Source: Mesorhizobium sp. SOD10 (lineage in GTDB: Bacteria; Pseudomonadota; Alphaproteobacteria; Rhizobiales; Rhizobiaceae). From it: a stretch of 64,000 nt of DNA. Of the stretch, positions 55,194-64,000 are shown piece after piece (positions within the stretch are counted from its first letter, which is position 1; every line of letters starts with the position of its first letter). The DNA is taken from the NCBI GenBank assembly GCA_000824805.1, contig CCNA01000006.1:558001-622000 (forward strand), in the 5' to 3' direction. The notes beneath the pieces are model-generated. The model had not been told where the DNA came from and ran no database searches. It saw only the letters and a program-made list of their open reading frames with translations. A program made the position numbers and the translations under genes.

Positions 55194-55283
55194 GGCGACT
55201 GCTGGCTGTCCGAAAATGGAAGGGCCGCTCTTCCGGCGGCCTCTTTAAGGTTTCATCCCAAAAACCGGGGTTTCGCCCAAACT

Positions 55284-55748
55284 TCAGGCCGCGTGCGAGG
55301 CCTGCGTGTCCGAGAGCAGTGCGTGGATCGCCACCGCGTCGCGCGTACCCCTGATCTTGGCCACCGTGTCGGCATCGCGCAGCACGCGCGCGATGCGCGA
55401 CAGCGCCTTCAGATGATCAGCGCCGGCGCCTTCCGGCGCCAGCAGCAGAAAGACGAGGTCGACCGGCTGGTCGTCCAGCGCCTCGAAATCGACCGGCGTT
55501 TCCAGCCGGGCGAAGACCCCGGCGATGCGCTTCACGCCGGCGAGCTTGCCGTGCGGAATGGCGATGCCGTTGCCGACGCCGGTCGAGCCCAGCCGCTCGC
55601 GCTGCAGAACGGTGTCGAACACCTCCCGTTCCGGAATCCCCGAAATCGCCGCGGCCCTCTCCGACAGCAATTGCAGAAGCTGCTTTTTGGAATTCGCCTT
55701 CAACGCCGGCATGATCGCCGGGACGCTGATGAGATCACTGAGATCCAT
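55284..55748 (-). CDS. ptsN: PTS IIA-like nitrogen-regulatory protein PtsN
   Basis: This 154-residue EIIA(Ntr) is the terminal phospho-acceptor of the nitrogen PTS, with the active His in NGIAIPHGKLAGVKRIAGVF. It modulates K+ uptake and other targets in other bacteria; the kdp operon in this window is a possible target but no link is visible. It is downstream of hpf and rpoN on the same strand, the conserved order. Confidence 0.95.
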   Translation of the reverse strand: MDLSDLISVPAIMPALKANSKKQLLQLLSERAAAISGIPEREVFDTVLQRERLGSTGVGNGIAIPHGKLAGVKRIAGVFARLETPVDFEALDDQPVDLVFLLLAPEGAGADHLKALSRIARVLRDADTVAKIRGTRDAVAIHALLSDTQASHAA

Positions 55749-55810
55749 GCTTGAAAAATCCCTTGCTCGCCTGCCGCGCCAGTCGTCGTCCCCCTCGCGC
55801 GGCTGGCTTT

Positions 55811-56398
55811 TTATCCCTGAGCGACTTTGGTCGTCGACGGATCGATCCAGCCGATATTGCCGTCCGGCCGGCGGTAGACGATGTTGAGATGGTCGTTTCC
55901 GGCATTGCGGAAGACGAAAACCGGGCTGTCGCTGGTGTCGAGCTCGATGACAGCCGACGCCACCGACATCGTCCGCAGCGTCATGCTCGATTCGGCGACG
56001 ATAACCGGAGCGAAGTCCTCCGGAATGTCTTCCTCGTCGTCGGTGAGGGGAGCCATCACCGTGTAGGCGATGTCGGTCGGCTCTTCGCCATTGCCGTTGC
56101 CGGTATTGCGCGACTTCAGCCGGCGCTTATAGCGGCGAAGCCGGGTTTCCAGGCGATCGGCCGCCGCCTCGAAAGCCAGTGTCGGGTCCTGGGCGTCGCC
56201 GGTCGCCTGCAGCGAAGCGCCGGAATCGAGCCGGACCATGCAGTCGGCGGAGAAACGCGATCCCGATTTGATGACCGTGACATGTCCTGAAAAACCCCGA
56301 TCGAAATATTTCTCGATCGCCTCGCCGACCCGGTCGTTGATGCGCGTGCGGAACGCATCGCCGATGTCCATGTGTTTTCCCGAGATGCGCAGATTCAT
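55811..56398 (-). CDS. hpf: Ribosome hibernation-promoting factor, long form
   Basis: This 195-residue protein has the N-terminal S30AE ribosome-binding domain (MNLRISGKHMDIGDAFRTRI; basic patch RLRRYKRRLKSR), a linker, and the C-terminal dimerisation domain (SPVFVFRNAGNDHLNIVYRR). The long form lets ribosomes dimerise into inactive 100S particles. It sits between rpoN and ptsN, as in most proteobacteria. Confidence 0.95.
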   Translation of the reverse strand: MNLRISGKHMDIGDAFRTRINDRVGEAIEKYFDRGFSGHVTVIKSGSRFSADCMVRLDSGASLQATGDAQDPTLAFEAAADRLETRLRRYKRRLKSRNTGNGNGEEPTDIAYTVMAPLTDDEEDIPEDFAPVIVAESSMTLRTMSVASAVIELDTSDSPVFVFRNAGNDHLNIVYRRPDGNIGWIDPSTTKVAQG

Positions 56399-56704
56399 CT
56401 GAAAACTGACCTTCCTTGCTCAGGCTTCAAACTGTTCCCGAGTTTATACCCGTGGTGCGCGCGCACAAGCTTCGCAGCGGCATGTGCGCCGATTTTAGAC
56501 CCGAACTTTCCGGTTGATCACAAGTCGCCTTCTTGGCCGTCCATGGCCGTATCTGACGGACCCATTCGCAAGCGGGCATTACCGCCCTGCTCCATGCGGG
56601 CGGGCTTCTAGACACTTCATTGCGGCTTGTCAATCAAGCTTGGGAATTGTGGGAAACCAGCCCGTCTCGTACGGGGCAAGGCCTGTCGGCATTCCGCGCC
56701 GGGC
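56399..56704. promoter_or_regulatory. rpoN-hpf intergenic region
   Basis: The 306 bp should hold the hpf promoter on the minus strand; a TATAAA occurs in minus orientation near 56450, followed by AAGGAAGG before the hpf ATG. A GTGCGCGCGCAC palindrome (about 56454-56465) is visible. No gene or strong terminator is evident. Confidence 0.4.
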
Positions 56705-58231
56705 TTAGCGGCCGGCGTTCGCGAGCGCCCGCTTCTCCCGCCGTCTTTGCACCGACGACGGAATGTTCATGCCTTCGCGGTATTTCGCGACGGTGCGGCG
56801 CGCAATATCGACGCCGCTTTCCTTGAGCATGTCGACAATGGCGTCGTCGGAAAGCACGTCGGCGGGCTTTTCCTCGTCGATCAACTGCTTAATGCGGTCG
56901 CGCACGGCCTCGGACGAGTGCGCTTCGCCGCCCTCGGCCGAGGCGATCGATGCCGTGAAGAAGTAGCGCAGCTCGAAGACGCCGCGCGGCGTCAGCATGT
57001 ATTTGTTGGCTGTGACGCGGCTGACGGTCGATTCATGCATGCCGATGGCATCGGCCACCGTGCGCAGGTTGAGCGGCTTGAGGTGGCGCACGCCATGGAC
57101 GAGGAAAGCATCCTGCTGCCGCACGATTTCCGACGCCACCTTGAGAATGGTCTTGGCCCGCTGATCTAGGCTGCGCGTCAGCCAGTTGGCGTTCTGCAGG
57201 CATTCGGCGAGAAAATCCTTTTCCGCCTGGCCCTTGGCGTGGCTCGAAATGCGGGCGAAGTAGACATTGTCCACCAGCACGCGCGGCAGCGTGTCGGCAT
57301 TGAGCTCCACCGCCCAGCTGCCGTCATTGGCCGCGCGCACCTCGACATCGGCGACGATCGCGTCGCTCGCGCCGCCCGAAAACGCCAGGCCGGGCCGCGG
57401 ATCGAGCGCGCGGATCTCGGCCAGCATGTCGAGGAGATCCTCCTCGTCGACGCCGCAGATGCGTTTCAGCGTCTGGAAATCCCGCCGCGCCAGAAGCTCG
57501 AGATTGGCGACCAGCGCTTTCATCGCCGGATCGAGCCGGTCGCGGGTCTGGAGCTGCAGCGACAGGCATTCGGCAAGGTCGCGCGCAAAAAGGCCTGGCG
57601 GCTCGAAGGTCTGGCAGACGCCGAGCACGCGCGCCACCGTTGCGTCATCCGTGCCGAGCCGGGCTGCGATCTCACCGAGGTCGATGCGCAGATAACCGGC
57701 TTCGTCGAGCCCGTCGGCGAGCTCGCCCGCGATCAGCCGCTCGCCGAGGCTTAGCGAAGCAAGCGCGATCTGCTCGCCGACATGTTCGCGTAACGTGATG
57801 GCGGCCGCGGCCATGTCGCCGACATCGAATCCCTCCGATGACGCCGCGCCGGCGCCGCCGCCGGCCGACTTCCACTGCGCCGTGAGATCAGGCCCTAGCC
57901 TCTCATGGGTACCGGGATCGTCGGGAAACAGATTCTCCAGGGAAGAATCGAGCTTTTGCGAGATCGCTTCCGCGCTCCACTCCGCCTCGCCCTCGAACCA
58001 ATCGCCTTCGGAATCCCGCTCCGGCGCCGCCTCGCTTTTCTGGGTCTGGTCGCCGGAGGTGTCGTCTTGCGCTTCGGCGCGCTCCAGGAGCGGATTGCGC
58101 TCGATCTCCTCGTCGATGAAGCGCTCGAGCTCGACATGGGTGAGCTGCAGCAGGCGGATCGACTGCATCAGCTGCGGCGTCATCACCAGCGACTGGGACT
58201 GTCTGAGCTGCAGTTTGGCTGCCAGCGCCAT
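56705..58231 (-). CDS. rpoN: RNA polymerase sigma-54 factor RpoN
   Basis: This 508-residue sigma factor has region I (start MALAAKLQLRQSQSLVMTPQ, LMQSIRLLQL), an acidic region II (DTSGDQTQKSEAAPERDSEG), the core-binding domain, an HTH (MHESTVSRVTANKYM) and the RpoN box ARRTVAKYREGMNIP at the C-terminus. It directs nitrogen-related and other -24/-12 promoters. The ATG at 58231 is chosen over a TTG at 58243. Confidence 0.97.
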   Translation of the reverse strand: MALAAKLQLRQSQSLVMTPQLMQSIRLLQLTHVELERFIDEEIERNPLLERAEAQDDTSGDQTQKSEAAPERDSEGDWFEGEAEWSAEAISQKLDSSLENLFPDDPGTHERLGPDLTAQWKSAGGGAGAASSEGFDVGDMAAAAITLREHVGEQIALASLSLGERLIAGELADGLDEAGYLRIDLGEIAARLGTDDATVARVLGVCQTFEPPGLFARDLAECLSLQLQTRDRLDPAMKALVANLELLARRDFQTLKRICGVDEEDLLDMLAEIRALDPRPGLAFSGGASDAIVADVEVRAANDGSWAVELNADTLPRVLVDNVYFARISSHAKGQAEKDFLAECLQNANWLTRSLDQRAKTILKVASEIVRQQDAFLVHGVRHLKPLNLRTVADAIGMHESTVSRVTANKYMLTPRGVFELRYFFTASIASAEGGEAHSSEAVRDRIKQLIDEEKPADVLSDDAIVDMLKESGVDIARRTVAKYREGMNIPSSVQRRREKRALANAGR

Positions 58232-58366
58232 GGTGGAATTCAAACGCCTCGTCTACGCGTCGCACAGTTGTTTTTCGGTCGGGCATAGAAACTGGCCCGG
58301 CTTTTGCTTGTCAAGGAAAACGCTAGCAGCTCCGGCTTACCGGGGCCTTATCGAGCGCTAAAATAA

Positions 58367-58391
58367 CGAAAAGCCGCCAGGCGGCTTTCGA
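58367..58391 (-). terminator. Terminator downstream of lptB
   Basis: AAAGCCGCC-T-GGCGGCTTTTC on the minus strand, followed by GTTATTTT, lies just after the lptB stop and before rpoN. It would end or attenuate the lptCAB transcript. Confidence 0.65.
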
Positions 58392-58418
58392 AAATCGCAC
58401 CACAGCCCGAACCAGCAG

Positions 58419-59237
58419 TCAGAGGGTGAAACCCTCGCCGAGGTAGAGACGCCGCACATCGGCATTGGCGACGATCTCGTCGGCCCGGCCATGCGTCAGC
58501 ACCTGGCCGGCGTGGATGATGTAGGCGCGGTCGATCAGGCCGAGCGTCTCACGTACATTGTGGTCGGTGATCAAAACGCCGATGCCGCGGGCCGTGAGGT
58601 GCCGAACGAGCTGCTGGATGTCGGCGACGGCGATCGGGTCGATACCGGCGAAGGGTTCGTCGAGCAGCATATAGGCCGGCCGCGTCGCCAGCGCCCGCGC
58701 GATTTCGAGGCGGCGCCGTTCGCCGCCCGACAGCGACATTGACGGCGCCTTGCGCAGATGGCTGATGTGGAATTCCTCGAGCAGCTCGTCGAGGTTGCGT
58801 TCGCGCACCTTGCGATCTTTTTCGACAACCTCCAGCACGGCGCGGATATTCTGCTCGACGTTCAGGCCGCGGAAGATCGACGCTTCCTGCGGCAGATAGC
58901 CGATCCCGAGGCGGGCGCGCCGGTACATCGGCATCGAGGTAACGTCGAAGCCGTCGATCTCGATCGAGCCTTCGTCGACCGGCACCAGGCCGGTGACCAT
59001 GTAGAAACAGGTGGTCTTGCCGGCGCCGTTGGGACCAAGCAGGCCGACGGCTTCGCCGGCGCGCACGCCAAGCGTCACCCCGCTCACCACCTTGCGGCCC
59101 TTGTAGCTCTTGGTCAGGCCCTTGGCGATCAGGGTGCCCTTGAACTTTGCCTTGTCGGTGCCGACCGTCGCCGGCGCAGCCGGCTTTGCGGCCGCCCGTC
59201 CCGGAAGACGGGCCAGCAGCGAGGTTACGCCGGCCAT
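58419..59237 (-). CDS. lptB: LPS export ABC transporter ATP-binding protein LptB
   Basis: This 272-residue ATPase powers lipopolysaccharide export. Motifs: Walker [11 protein letters not shown] (about residue 68), signature [15 protein letters not shown], Walker [15 protein letters not shown], switch His [12 protein letters not shown]. It has an Ala/Pro-rich N-terminal extension of about 30 residues relative to E. coli LptB. Its ATG overlaps the lptA stop by one base (TAATG). Confidence 0.97.
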   Translation of the reverse strand: MAGVTSLLARLPGRAAAKPAAPATVGTDKAKFKGTLIAKGLTKSYKGRKVVSGVTLGVRAGEAVGLLGPNGAGKTTCFYMVTGLVPVDEGSIEIDGFDVTSMPMYRRARLGIGYLPQEASIFRGLNVEQNIRAVLEVVEKDRKVRERNLDELLEEFHISHLRKAPSMSLSGGERRRLEIARALATRPAYMLLDEPFAGIDPIAVADIQQLVRHLTARGIGVLITDHNVRETLGLIDRAYIIHAGQVLTHGRADEIVANADVRRLYLGEGFTL

Positions 59238-59833
59238 TACTTGCCCGACGCTCCCTGCTGCTGCGCGCCCTGCTTCTGGGGCGTGAACGACATCATCACG
59301 CGGCCGCCGCAGCCATCGACATTGGCGAGGCCGCTCTTCATCTGCACGGTGAGCTTGCAGCCCTTGAGCACATTGTCGCCCTGCGACAGCACCACTTCCT
59401 TGCCCTTAAGCACCAGCACCTGCGTCTTCATGTCGAATGTGCCGCTGTCGCCCGTAGCGATCTGGTCGTTCGACTTGACGTAGACTTTGTTCTCGACCTC
59501 CAGATGGTCGATATTGGCGGCGCCCGTCATTGCCGACGCGCCGGCGGCGGCGCTTTTGCCGGCATTGGCATCCTTGACGTAATAGACCGTCATCTTGCCG
59601 GCCTTGAGCAGGGTCGGCCCCTGATTGACGGTGACGTTGCCGCTGAATATGGCCATGCTCTCGGCCTGGCGGACCTCGAGCTTGTCGCTTTCGATCTGGA
59701 TCGGCTGGTCACCCGATAGCTTGAGCCCGGGGATCTGGCTGGTCGCGCTCGATTGCGCGAAAGAATGCGCCGTCGCCAAAACCAGCAATGCGGAAGCAGC
59801 GCCCGAAAGCCATGCGGATTTACTGCGACGCAT
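59237..59833 (-). CDS. lptA: LPS-transport periplasmic bridge protein LptA
   Basis: This 198-residue protein has a Sec signal ([20 protein letters not shown], cleavage near SFAQ) and the OstA/LptA beta-jellyroll core ([40 protein letters not shown]). It forms the periplasmic bridge for LPS between LptC and LptD. The ATG at 59833 follows GGTGGAG inside the lptC end, so the two genes overlap slightly. Confidence 0.95.
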   Translation of the reverse strand: MRRSKSAWLSGAASALLVLATAHSFAQSSATSQIPGLKLSGDQPIQIESDKLEVRQAESMAIFSGNVTVNQGPTLLKAGKMTVYYVKDANAGKSAAAGASAMTGAANIDHLEVENKVYVKSNDQIATGDSGTFDMKTQVLVLKGKEVVLSQGDNVLKGCKLTVQMKSGLANVDGCGGRVMMSFTPQKQGAQQQGASGK

Positions 59834-60530
59834 TCTGTTCTCCACCGTTTACCCCTGCTGCCTTCAGCGCGGCTGGATCTATGTTGACGCGAACCCGGTT
59901 CTCGAAGACCACGAGCCTGCCATTGTCCTCGACCGACATCGAGTCCGCGGTGATGCGCGACCCGCCGCGGCTGACGTCGACCGGATTGCTCGTCTTCATA
60001 GAGCCTTTGCCCATGTCTAGGAAGATCGATTTGAACTTGGCCATGAGGCCGTCCGTCGTCGTCACGCTGACCTCGCTGGTCAGGTCCATCGTATTGGCGT
60101 CGCGATTATAGATGCCGTGCGCTGCATCGACCGACACGATATTGTCGGTGGCGACCGGCAGTTTGGCATTGATGCCGTCGAGGTCGATGATAGCCTGCTG
60201 GCCGACATCCTGCGTCGCCCTGGTCGCCGTCAGCGAATATGGCAGCTTCTGCTTGGTGAAGCCGTTTAGCTTCGGATTGGCCATCACCAGCTTGCCGTCG
60301 GAGAACGCCGTGCCGTCGGCCTGCACCGAGACGGAGAGGGGCGCCTTGAGGTAGGAATAGACCGGAAAGGCGACGGCGATCGCGACCGCGAGCAGCGGCA
60401 CCGCGAATTTCAGCACGCGCACGCGGCGCGAGTGCCGCTGCGCGCGGTTGAAAGCATCGCCACGCGTGCCTTGGGCCGCGGGAGCCGATGCCCTACCGGC
60501 ATCGCTCGTTTCGTCAGATCGCGCCAACAT
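59820..60530 (-). CDS. lptC: LPS export system protein LptC
   Basis: This 236-residue protein has a basic cytoplasmic N-terminus, one membrane segment (about residues 42-60, LKFAVPLLAVAIAVAFPVYS) and a periplasmic LptC domain (YSLTATRATQDV; NGRLVVFENRVRVNIDPA). It receives LPS from LptBFG and passes it to LptA. The ATG at 60530 has only a weak AGAAAAG site upstream. Confidence 0.93.
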   Translation of the reverse strand: MLARSDETSDAGRASAPAAQGTRGDAFNRAQRHSRRVRVLKFAVPLLAVAIAVAFPVYSYLKAPLSVSVQADGTAFSDGKLVMANPKLNGFTKQKLPYSLTATRATQDVGQQAIIDLDGINAKLPVATDNIVSVDAAHGIYNRDANTMDLTSEVSVTTTDGLMAKFKSIFLDMGKGSMKTSNPVDVSRGGSRITADSMSVEDNGRLVVFENRVRVNIDPAALKAAGVNGGEQNASQ

Positions 60531-60820
60531 GACTTTTCTAATGGACCTTTGCCCGCCCAAACACCGCCTATAGGTGGTATGCCGGCACCTACAAGCAAGC
60601 ACAAGCGGAGGAAAACTGCAAAAATGTGACGACTGCCGCCCGCAAAATCGACCAGAATCCGGCGAGACGGCTTGTACTTCATAGCAGATAGGGGACCCTG
60701 GTTGCGTTAATTTTTCGTGAGGTCGGCGTCGCCGCTTCACGGTAGGGCGCTCTCAGGAAACGGTAGCCGTGTGCGGAGGCTTGCTTTAAAAGCGTGCTTT
60801 CCCACCGACCAACGAGGCTG
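60531..60820. promoter_or_regulatory. lptC-sppA divergent intergenic region
   Basis: These 290 bp should contain promoters for both directions. I see an AT-richer patch near 60708-60722 (GCGTTAATTTTTCGTG) but no convincing operator, hairpin or gene. Confidence 0.4.
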
Positions 60821-61780
60821 ATGATGGCAATGAGAGCCGACGACCTGATCGACCGCCGCCGCTTGCGCCGCAAGCTGACCTTCTGGCGCGTTGTCGCGTT
60901 TCTGGTTCTGGCGGCGGCAATTATCGCCTTCTCGACCTGGGTCTATGACGACAAATTTACCGGCCTGGCGGTTCCCCATATCGCCAAGGTCAAGATCGAA
61001 GGCACCATCACCGAGGACGAGGAACTGCTCAAAAGGCTTGAAGCGATCCGCAAGTCGCCGGAGGTCAAGGGCGTCATCCTGTCGATCGATTCGCCCGGAG
61101 GCACCACGGTCGGTGGCGAGTCGACATTCGAAGCCGTGCGCAAGCTTGCCGGCGACAAGCCCGTGGTGGCCGAGGTCGGCACGCTGGCGGCGTCGGCCGG
61201 CTATATGATCGCCAGTGCGGCCGACCACATCGTCGCCCGCAAGACCTCGATCGTCGGCTCGATCGGCGTGCTGATTCAATACCCCGATGTCAGCGGTCTC
61301 ATGGACAAGCTCGGCATCAAGCTGGAGGAGGTGAAATCGTCGCCACTCAAGGCTTCGCCCTCGCCCTTCAAGCCGACCAATGAAGATGAACGCGCCATGG
61401 TGCGCAAGCTGATCCTCGACAGCTACGACTGGTTCGTCGGCATAGTCGCCGACCGCCGCAAGATGACGCATGACCAGGCGCTGGCACTGGCCGACGGTTC
61501 GATTTTTACCGGCCGCCAGGCTTTGGCCAACCATCTGGTCGACGCCGTCGGCGGCGAACAGGAGGCGATCGACTGGCTGGCGACAAAGGGCGTGGACGCC
61601 AAACTCAAGGTCGTCGAGTGGAAGGAAAAGGACAGGCCTGGCGGTTTCCTGTTTTCCCAGTCGATGGCAAAACTGGCGGCCAAGGCGCTTGGCCTGCCGG
61701 ATGCCGGCGGCGATGTCATTCACGAGCTCGGCGCCGACCGCTTGTTTCTTGACGGTCTCGTTTCGGTCTGGCACCCTTGA
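60821..61780 (+). CDS. sppA: Signal peptide peptidase SppA, 36K-type
   Basis: This 319-residue serine peptidase has one N-terminal membrane segment (FWRVVAFLVLAAAIIAFS). The Ser-Lys dyad has Ser in TLAASAGYMIASAADH and Lys in IVARKTSIVGSIGVLIQYPD, with the SPGGTT oxyanion segment. It degrades cleaved signal peptides at the inner membrane. GAGG stands 3-6 bp before two possible ATGs (60821, 60824). Confidence 0.95.
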   Translation: MMAMRADDLIDRRRLRRKLTFWRVVAFLVLAAAIIAFSTWVYDDKFTGLAVPHIAKVKIEGTITEDEELLKRLEAIRKSPEVKGVILSIDSPGGTTVGGESTFEAVRKLAGDKPVVAEVGTLAASAGYMIASAADHIVARKTSIVGSIGVLIQYPDVSGLMDKLGIKLEEVKSSPLKASPSPFKPTNEDERAMVRKLILDSYDWFVGIVADRRKMTHDQALALADGSIFTGRQALANHLVDAVGGEQEAIDWLATKGVDAKLKVVEWKEKDRPGGFLFSQSMAKLAAKALGLPDAGGDVIHELGADRLFLDGLVSVWHP

Positions 61781-61856
61781 CATCTCGCTGGGGCGAGCCA
61801 AAAAAGCAATAAAATCATCCTGATAATCGATTGCAGTGGTTTACGGGGAACGTTCT

Positions 61857-62141
61857 ATGATCAAATCCGAGCTTGTGCAGATCATTGCCGCGCGCAACCC
61901 GCACCTTTTCCTGCGCGATGTCGAAAACATCGTGGGCGCGATCTTTGACGAGATCACCGATGCGCTTGCCGAGGGCAACCGGGTCGAGTTACGCGGTTTC
62001 GGAGCATTTTCGGTGAAAAACCGTCCCGCCCGCACCGGCCGCAACCCGCGCACCGGCGAATCCGTCGAGGTCGAGGAAAAGTGGGTGCCATTCTTCAAGA
62101 CCGGCAAGGAGTTGCGCGAAAGACTGAACGGCGGCAAATAA
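61857..62141 (+). CDS. ihfB: Integration host factor subunit beta
   Basis: This 94-residue DNA-bending protein of the HU/IHF family has the beta-arm motif [20 protein letters not shown] + GE and a typical N-terminus ([20 protein letters not shown]). With IhfA it bends DNA at sigma-54 promoters and elsewhere. ACGGGGAACG precedes the ATG at 61857. It follows sppA and precedes lapA, as in many rhizobia. Confidence 0.97.
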   Translation: MIKSELVQIIAARNPHLFLRDVENIVGAIFDEITDALAEGNRVELRGFGAFSVKNRPARTGRNPRTGESVEVEEKWVPFFKTGKELRERLNGGK

Positions 62142-62173
62142 GCGCCGCGCCGGCGGGTTGAAACGGCATCCTG

Positions 62174-62234
62174 GCGCTTAAAGCATGTCTCCCGAAAGTG
62201 GAGGCCGGTTTCGGGGCAAAGACATGCGCGCTTA
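62174..62234. repeat. REP-like palindrome variant (AAGCATGTC type)
   Basis: AAGCATGTC (62181-62189) is inverted as GACATGC (62221-62227) around CCGAAAGTGGAGGCCGGTTTCGGG. It lies between ihfB and lapA. Confidence 0.65.
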
Positions 62235-62261
62235 GGAAGCTTCTCTCTATGTGGAGATCTG

Positions 62262-62594
62262 ATGTTCAATCGCTTCATCCTCGTCGTGGTCTTCGTGCCG
62301 CTGGCAATCATCCTGATCGCGCTCGCCGTCGCCAATCGCGGCGTCGTCGCTTTCACGCTCGACCCGTTCCATCCCGGCAATCCCGCGCTGACGCTGAACC
62401 TGCCGCTTTTCATCTTCCTGTTCCTTGCCTTGGCCGTCGGCATGGTCGTCGGCAGCATGGCGACCTGGGTGAAGCAGGGCCGCTACCGCAAGCTCGCGCG
62501 CCAGCGTGGTCTGGAAGCCGAAAACCTGCGCCAGGCGGTGAGCTGCCCGCCGGCGGCGCCCAATGGACCGGCGCTGCCCAAGCCAACGAACTAG
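62262..62594 (+). CDS. LapA domain (DUF1049) membrane protein
   Basis: This 110-residue protein has two hydrophobic helices (FILVVVFVPLAIILIALAV and FIFLFLALAVGMVVGSMAT) and a basic, coiled-coil-like C-terminus (KLARQRGLEAENLRQ), the LapA/YciS pattern. In enterobacteria LapA helps regulate LPS synthesis. No canonical ribosome site is obvious. Its TAG overlaps a REP-like repeat. Confidence 0.88.
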   Translation: MFNRFILVVVFVPLAIILIALAVANRGVVAFTLDPFHPGNPALTLNLPLFIFLFLALAVGMVVGSMATWVKQGRYRKLARQRGLEAENLRQAVSCPPAAPNGPALPKPTN

Positions 62595-62640
62595 AGCATG
62601 ATGCCGAAAAGTGTGAAGCGGTTTTCGGGCGACGTCATGC
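62594..62640. repeat. REP-like palindrome (GAGCATGATG type) at a stop codon
   Basis: GAGCATGATGCCGAAAAGTG, then GCGGTTTTCGGGCGACGTCA + TGC, starts on the last base of the lapA TAG. Same family as 45422 and 54231. Confidence 0.8.
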
Positions 62641-62671
62641 TGTCTCTGAGTAACCCTCTACGGAGCCTCCG

Positions 62672-63634
62672 ATGCTGCATATTTCGGCCGAAGAGGTCGA
62701 CCGCGCGCTGACCTTTCCCGGCCTCGTCGAGACATTGCGCACCGCCTTTCGCGAAGGCGCCGTGCAGCCGGTTCGCCACCATCACGGCGTCGAGCGGCCG
62801 GATGGTGCGGCCTCTACCCTGCTTTTGATGCCAGCCTGGACCGACTTCAACGCCGCCGGCACCTCGGCGGGAGGGCATATCGGCGTCAAGATCGTCACCG
62901 TGTCGCCGGACAACAACGCCATCGGCAAGCCGGCGGTGATGGGCCTTTATCTTCTGCTCGACGGCGTCACCGGCGAGCCTGAGGCGCTGATCGACGGCCA
63001 GCGGCTGACGCAATGGCGCACGACCTGCGCCTCGGCGCTCGCCGCCTCCTATCTCGCCCGCAAGGACGCCTCGCGGCTTCTGGTGATCGGCGCCGGCGCG
63101 CTGTCGCCGTTCCTTGCCAGGGCGCATTCGGCGGTCAGGCCGATCACATCCATCCGCATCTGGAACCGCACGCCGGCCAATGCCGAAAAAGTGGCCGCCG
63201 CCTTGCGTGCCGAAGGCCTTCCGGCAAGCGCGGCCGGCGATCTCGACGCCGAGCTTGCCGAGGCCGATATCGTCACCTCGGCGACCATCTCGAACACGCC
63301 GCTGGTCAAGGGCGCGCTTTTGAAGCCGGGCGCCCATGTCGATCTCGTCGGCGGCTTCACGCCGACGATGCGCGAAAGCGATGACGACGCGATCAAGCGC
63401 GCCCGCGTCTATGTCGACACCCGCGCCGGCGCCACCAAGGAAGCCGGCGACATCGTCCAGCCGCTGGCCTCAGGTGTGCTGAAGCCGGAAGCGATCGTCG
63501 CCGACCTCCACGAGCTCGCGCGCGGCGAGAAACAGGGCCGGGAAAGCGACGGCGAGATCACGCTGTTTAAGTCGGTCGGCGCAGCTCTTGAGGATCTCGC
63601 AGCAGGCATCGCCGTCTACGAGGCGCTCAAATAG
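62672..63634 (+). CDS. Ornithine cyclodeaminase/mu-crystallin family protein
   Basis: This 320-residue NAD(P)-binding protein has the Rossmann motif [20 protein letters not shown] (about residue 132) and the family segments [20 protein letters not shown] and [15 protein letters not shown]. Members include ornithine cyclodeaminase, alanine dehydrogenase-like and ketimine reductases; which one is not certain. Its stop codon abuts the start of the AGTAGGC/GCCTACT repeat tract. Confidence 0.9.
   Translation: MLHISAEEVDRALTFPGLVETLRTAFREGAVQPVRHHHGVERPDGAASTLLLMPAWTDFNAAGTSAGGHIGVKIVTVSPDNNAIGKPAVMGLYLLLDGVTGEPEALIDGQRLTQWRTTCASALAASYLARKDASRLLVIGAGALSPFLARAHSAVRPITSIRIWNRTPANAEKVAAALRAEGLPASAAGDLDAELAEADIVTSATISNTPLVKGALLKPGAHVDLVGGFTPTMRESDDDAIKRARVYVDTRAGATKEAGDIVQPLASGVLKPEAIVADLHELARGEKQGRESDGEITLFKSVGAALEDLAAGIAVYEALK

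Positions 63635-64000
<366 letters not shown>

Overview
The window is GC-rich chromosomal DNA from an alphaproteobacterium of the order Hyphomicrobiales, most likely Mesorhizobium or a close relative. The inference rests on three things seen here: the gene order lptC-lptA-lptB-rpoN-hpf-ptsN, the order sppA-ihfB-lapA, and several families of short intergenic palindromes that are frequent in mesorhizobial genomes. No rRNA, tRNA, CRISPR array, complete insertion sequence or phage module is visible. The window opens inside nasS and closes inside a glyoxalase-fold gene, both on the minus strand.

Layout. 1-1234: nasT-nasS nitrate-responsive antitermination pair (minus). 1489-6451: a type I secretion operon (minus), promoter-proximal gene first: a VCBS/RTX adhesin whose frame is broken near 5690, then an ABC exporter and an HlyD-type adaptor. 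7086-9760: a HerA-like ATPase, an 84-residue unknown and an NTF2-like protein. 9950-20707: an apparent catabolic neighbourhood with RidA, a metal-dependent amidohydrolase, a flavin monooxygenase, an RpiR-type regulator, a NitT/TauT-type ABC transporter with Tat-exported binding protein, a Gfo/Idh/MocA oxidoreductase and an amidase. 20948-29239: a full kdp potassium operon (kdpF, A, B, C, D, E) plus two unnamed small membrane proteins. 29287-31348: IalB-like protein, outer-membrane barrel remnant, Gln-rich secreted protein, Nudix protein.

31356-37507: citryl-CoA lyase-like protein, CoA transferase and TctA/B/C tricarboxylate transporter (minus), with a divergent IclR regulator. 37607-39992: ArsR, SRPBCC, VOC, a small membrane protein and two DUF1801 proteins, all plus strand. 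40295-49832: two GGDEF/EAL proteins (the second with both catalytic sites altered), GNAT acetyltransferase, DUF2214, endonuclease III, DUF2244, a COG3315 methyltransferase and an Ada-like alkylation repair protein. 50015-54192: ribokinase, amidase, LysE-type exporter, nucleoside hydrolase. 54305-55193: a ROSE-like RNA thermometer ahead of an Hsp20 gene, then DUF1150. 55284-60530: ptsN, hpf, rpoN, lptB, lptA, lptC. 60821-63634: sppA, ihfB, lapA and an ornithine cyclodeaminase-family gene, followed by a heptamer tandem repeat.

No single unmistakably new system stands out. The strongest leads are the unnamed small membrane proteins inside the kdp operon, the broken type I secreted adhesin, the doubly degenerate c-di-GMP protein, the ROSE-like leader, and several unusually clear operator-like repeats (GCAACAT cluster, RpiR-type pair, ArsR palindrome abutting its start codon). 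All functional names come from reading motifs and domain order by eye; no database search was run.
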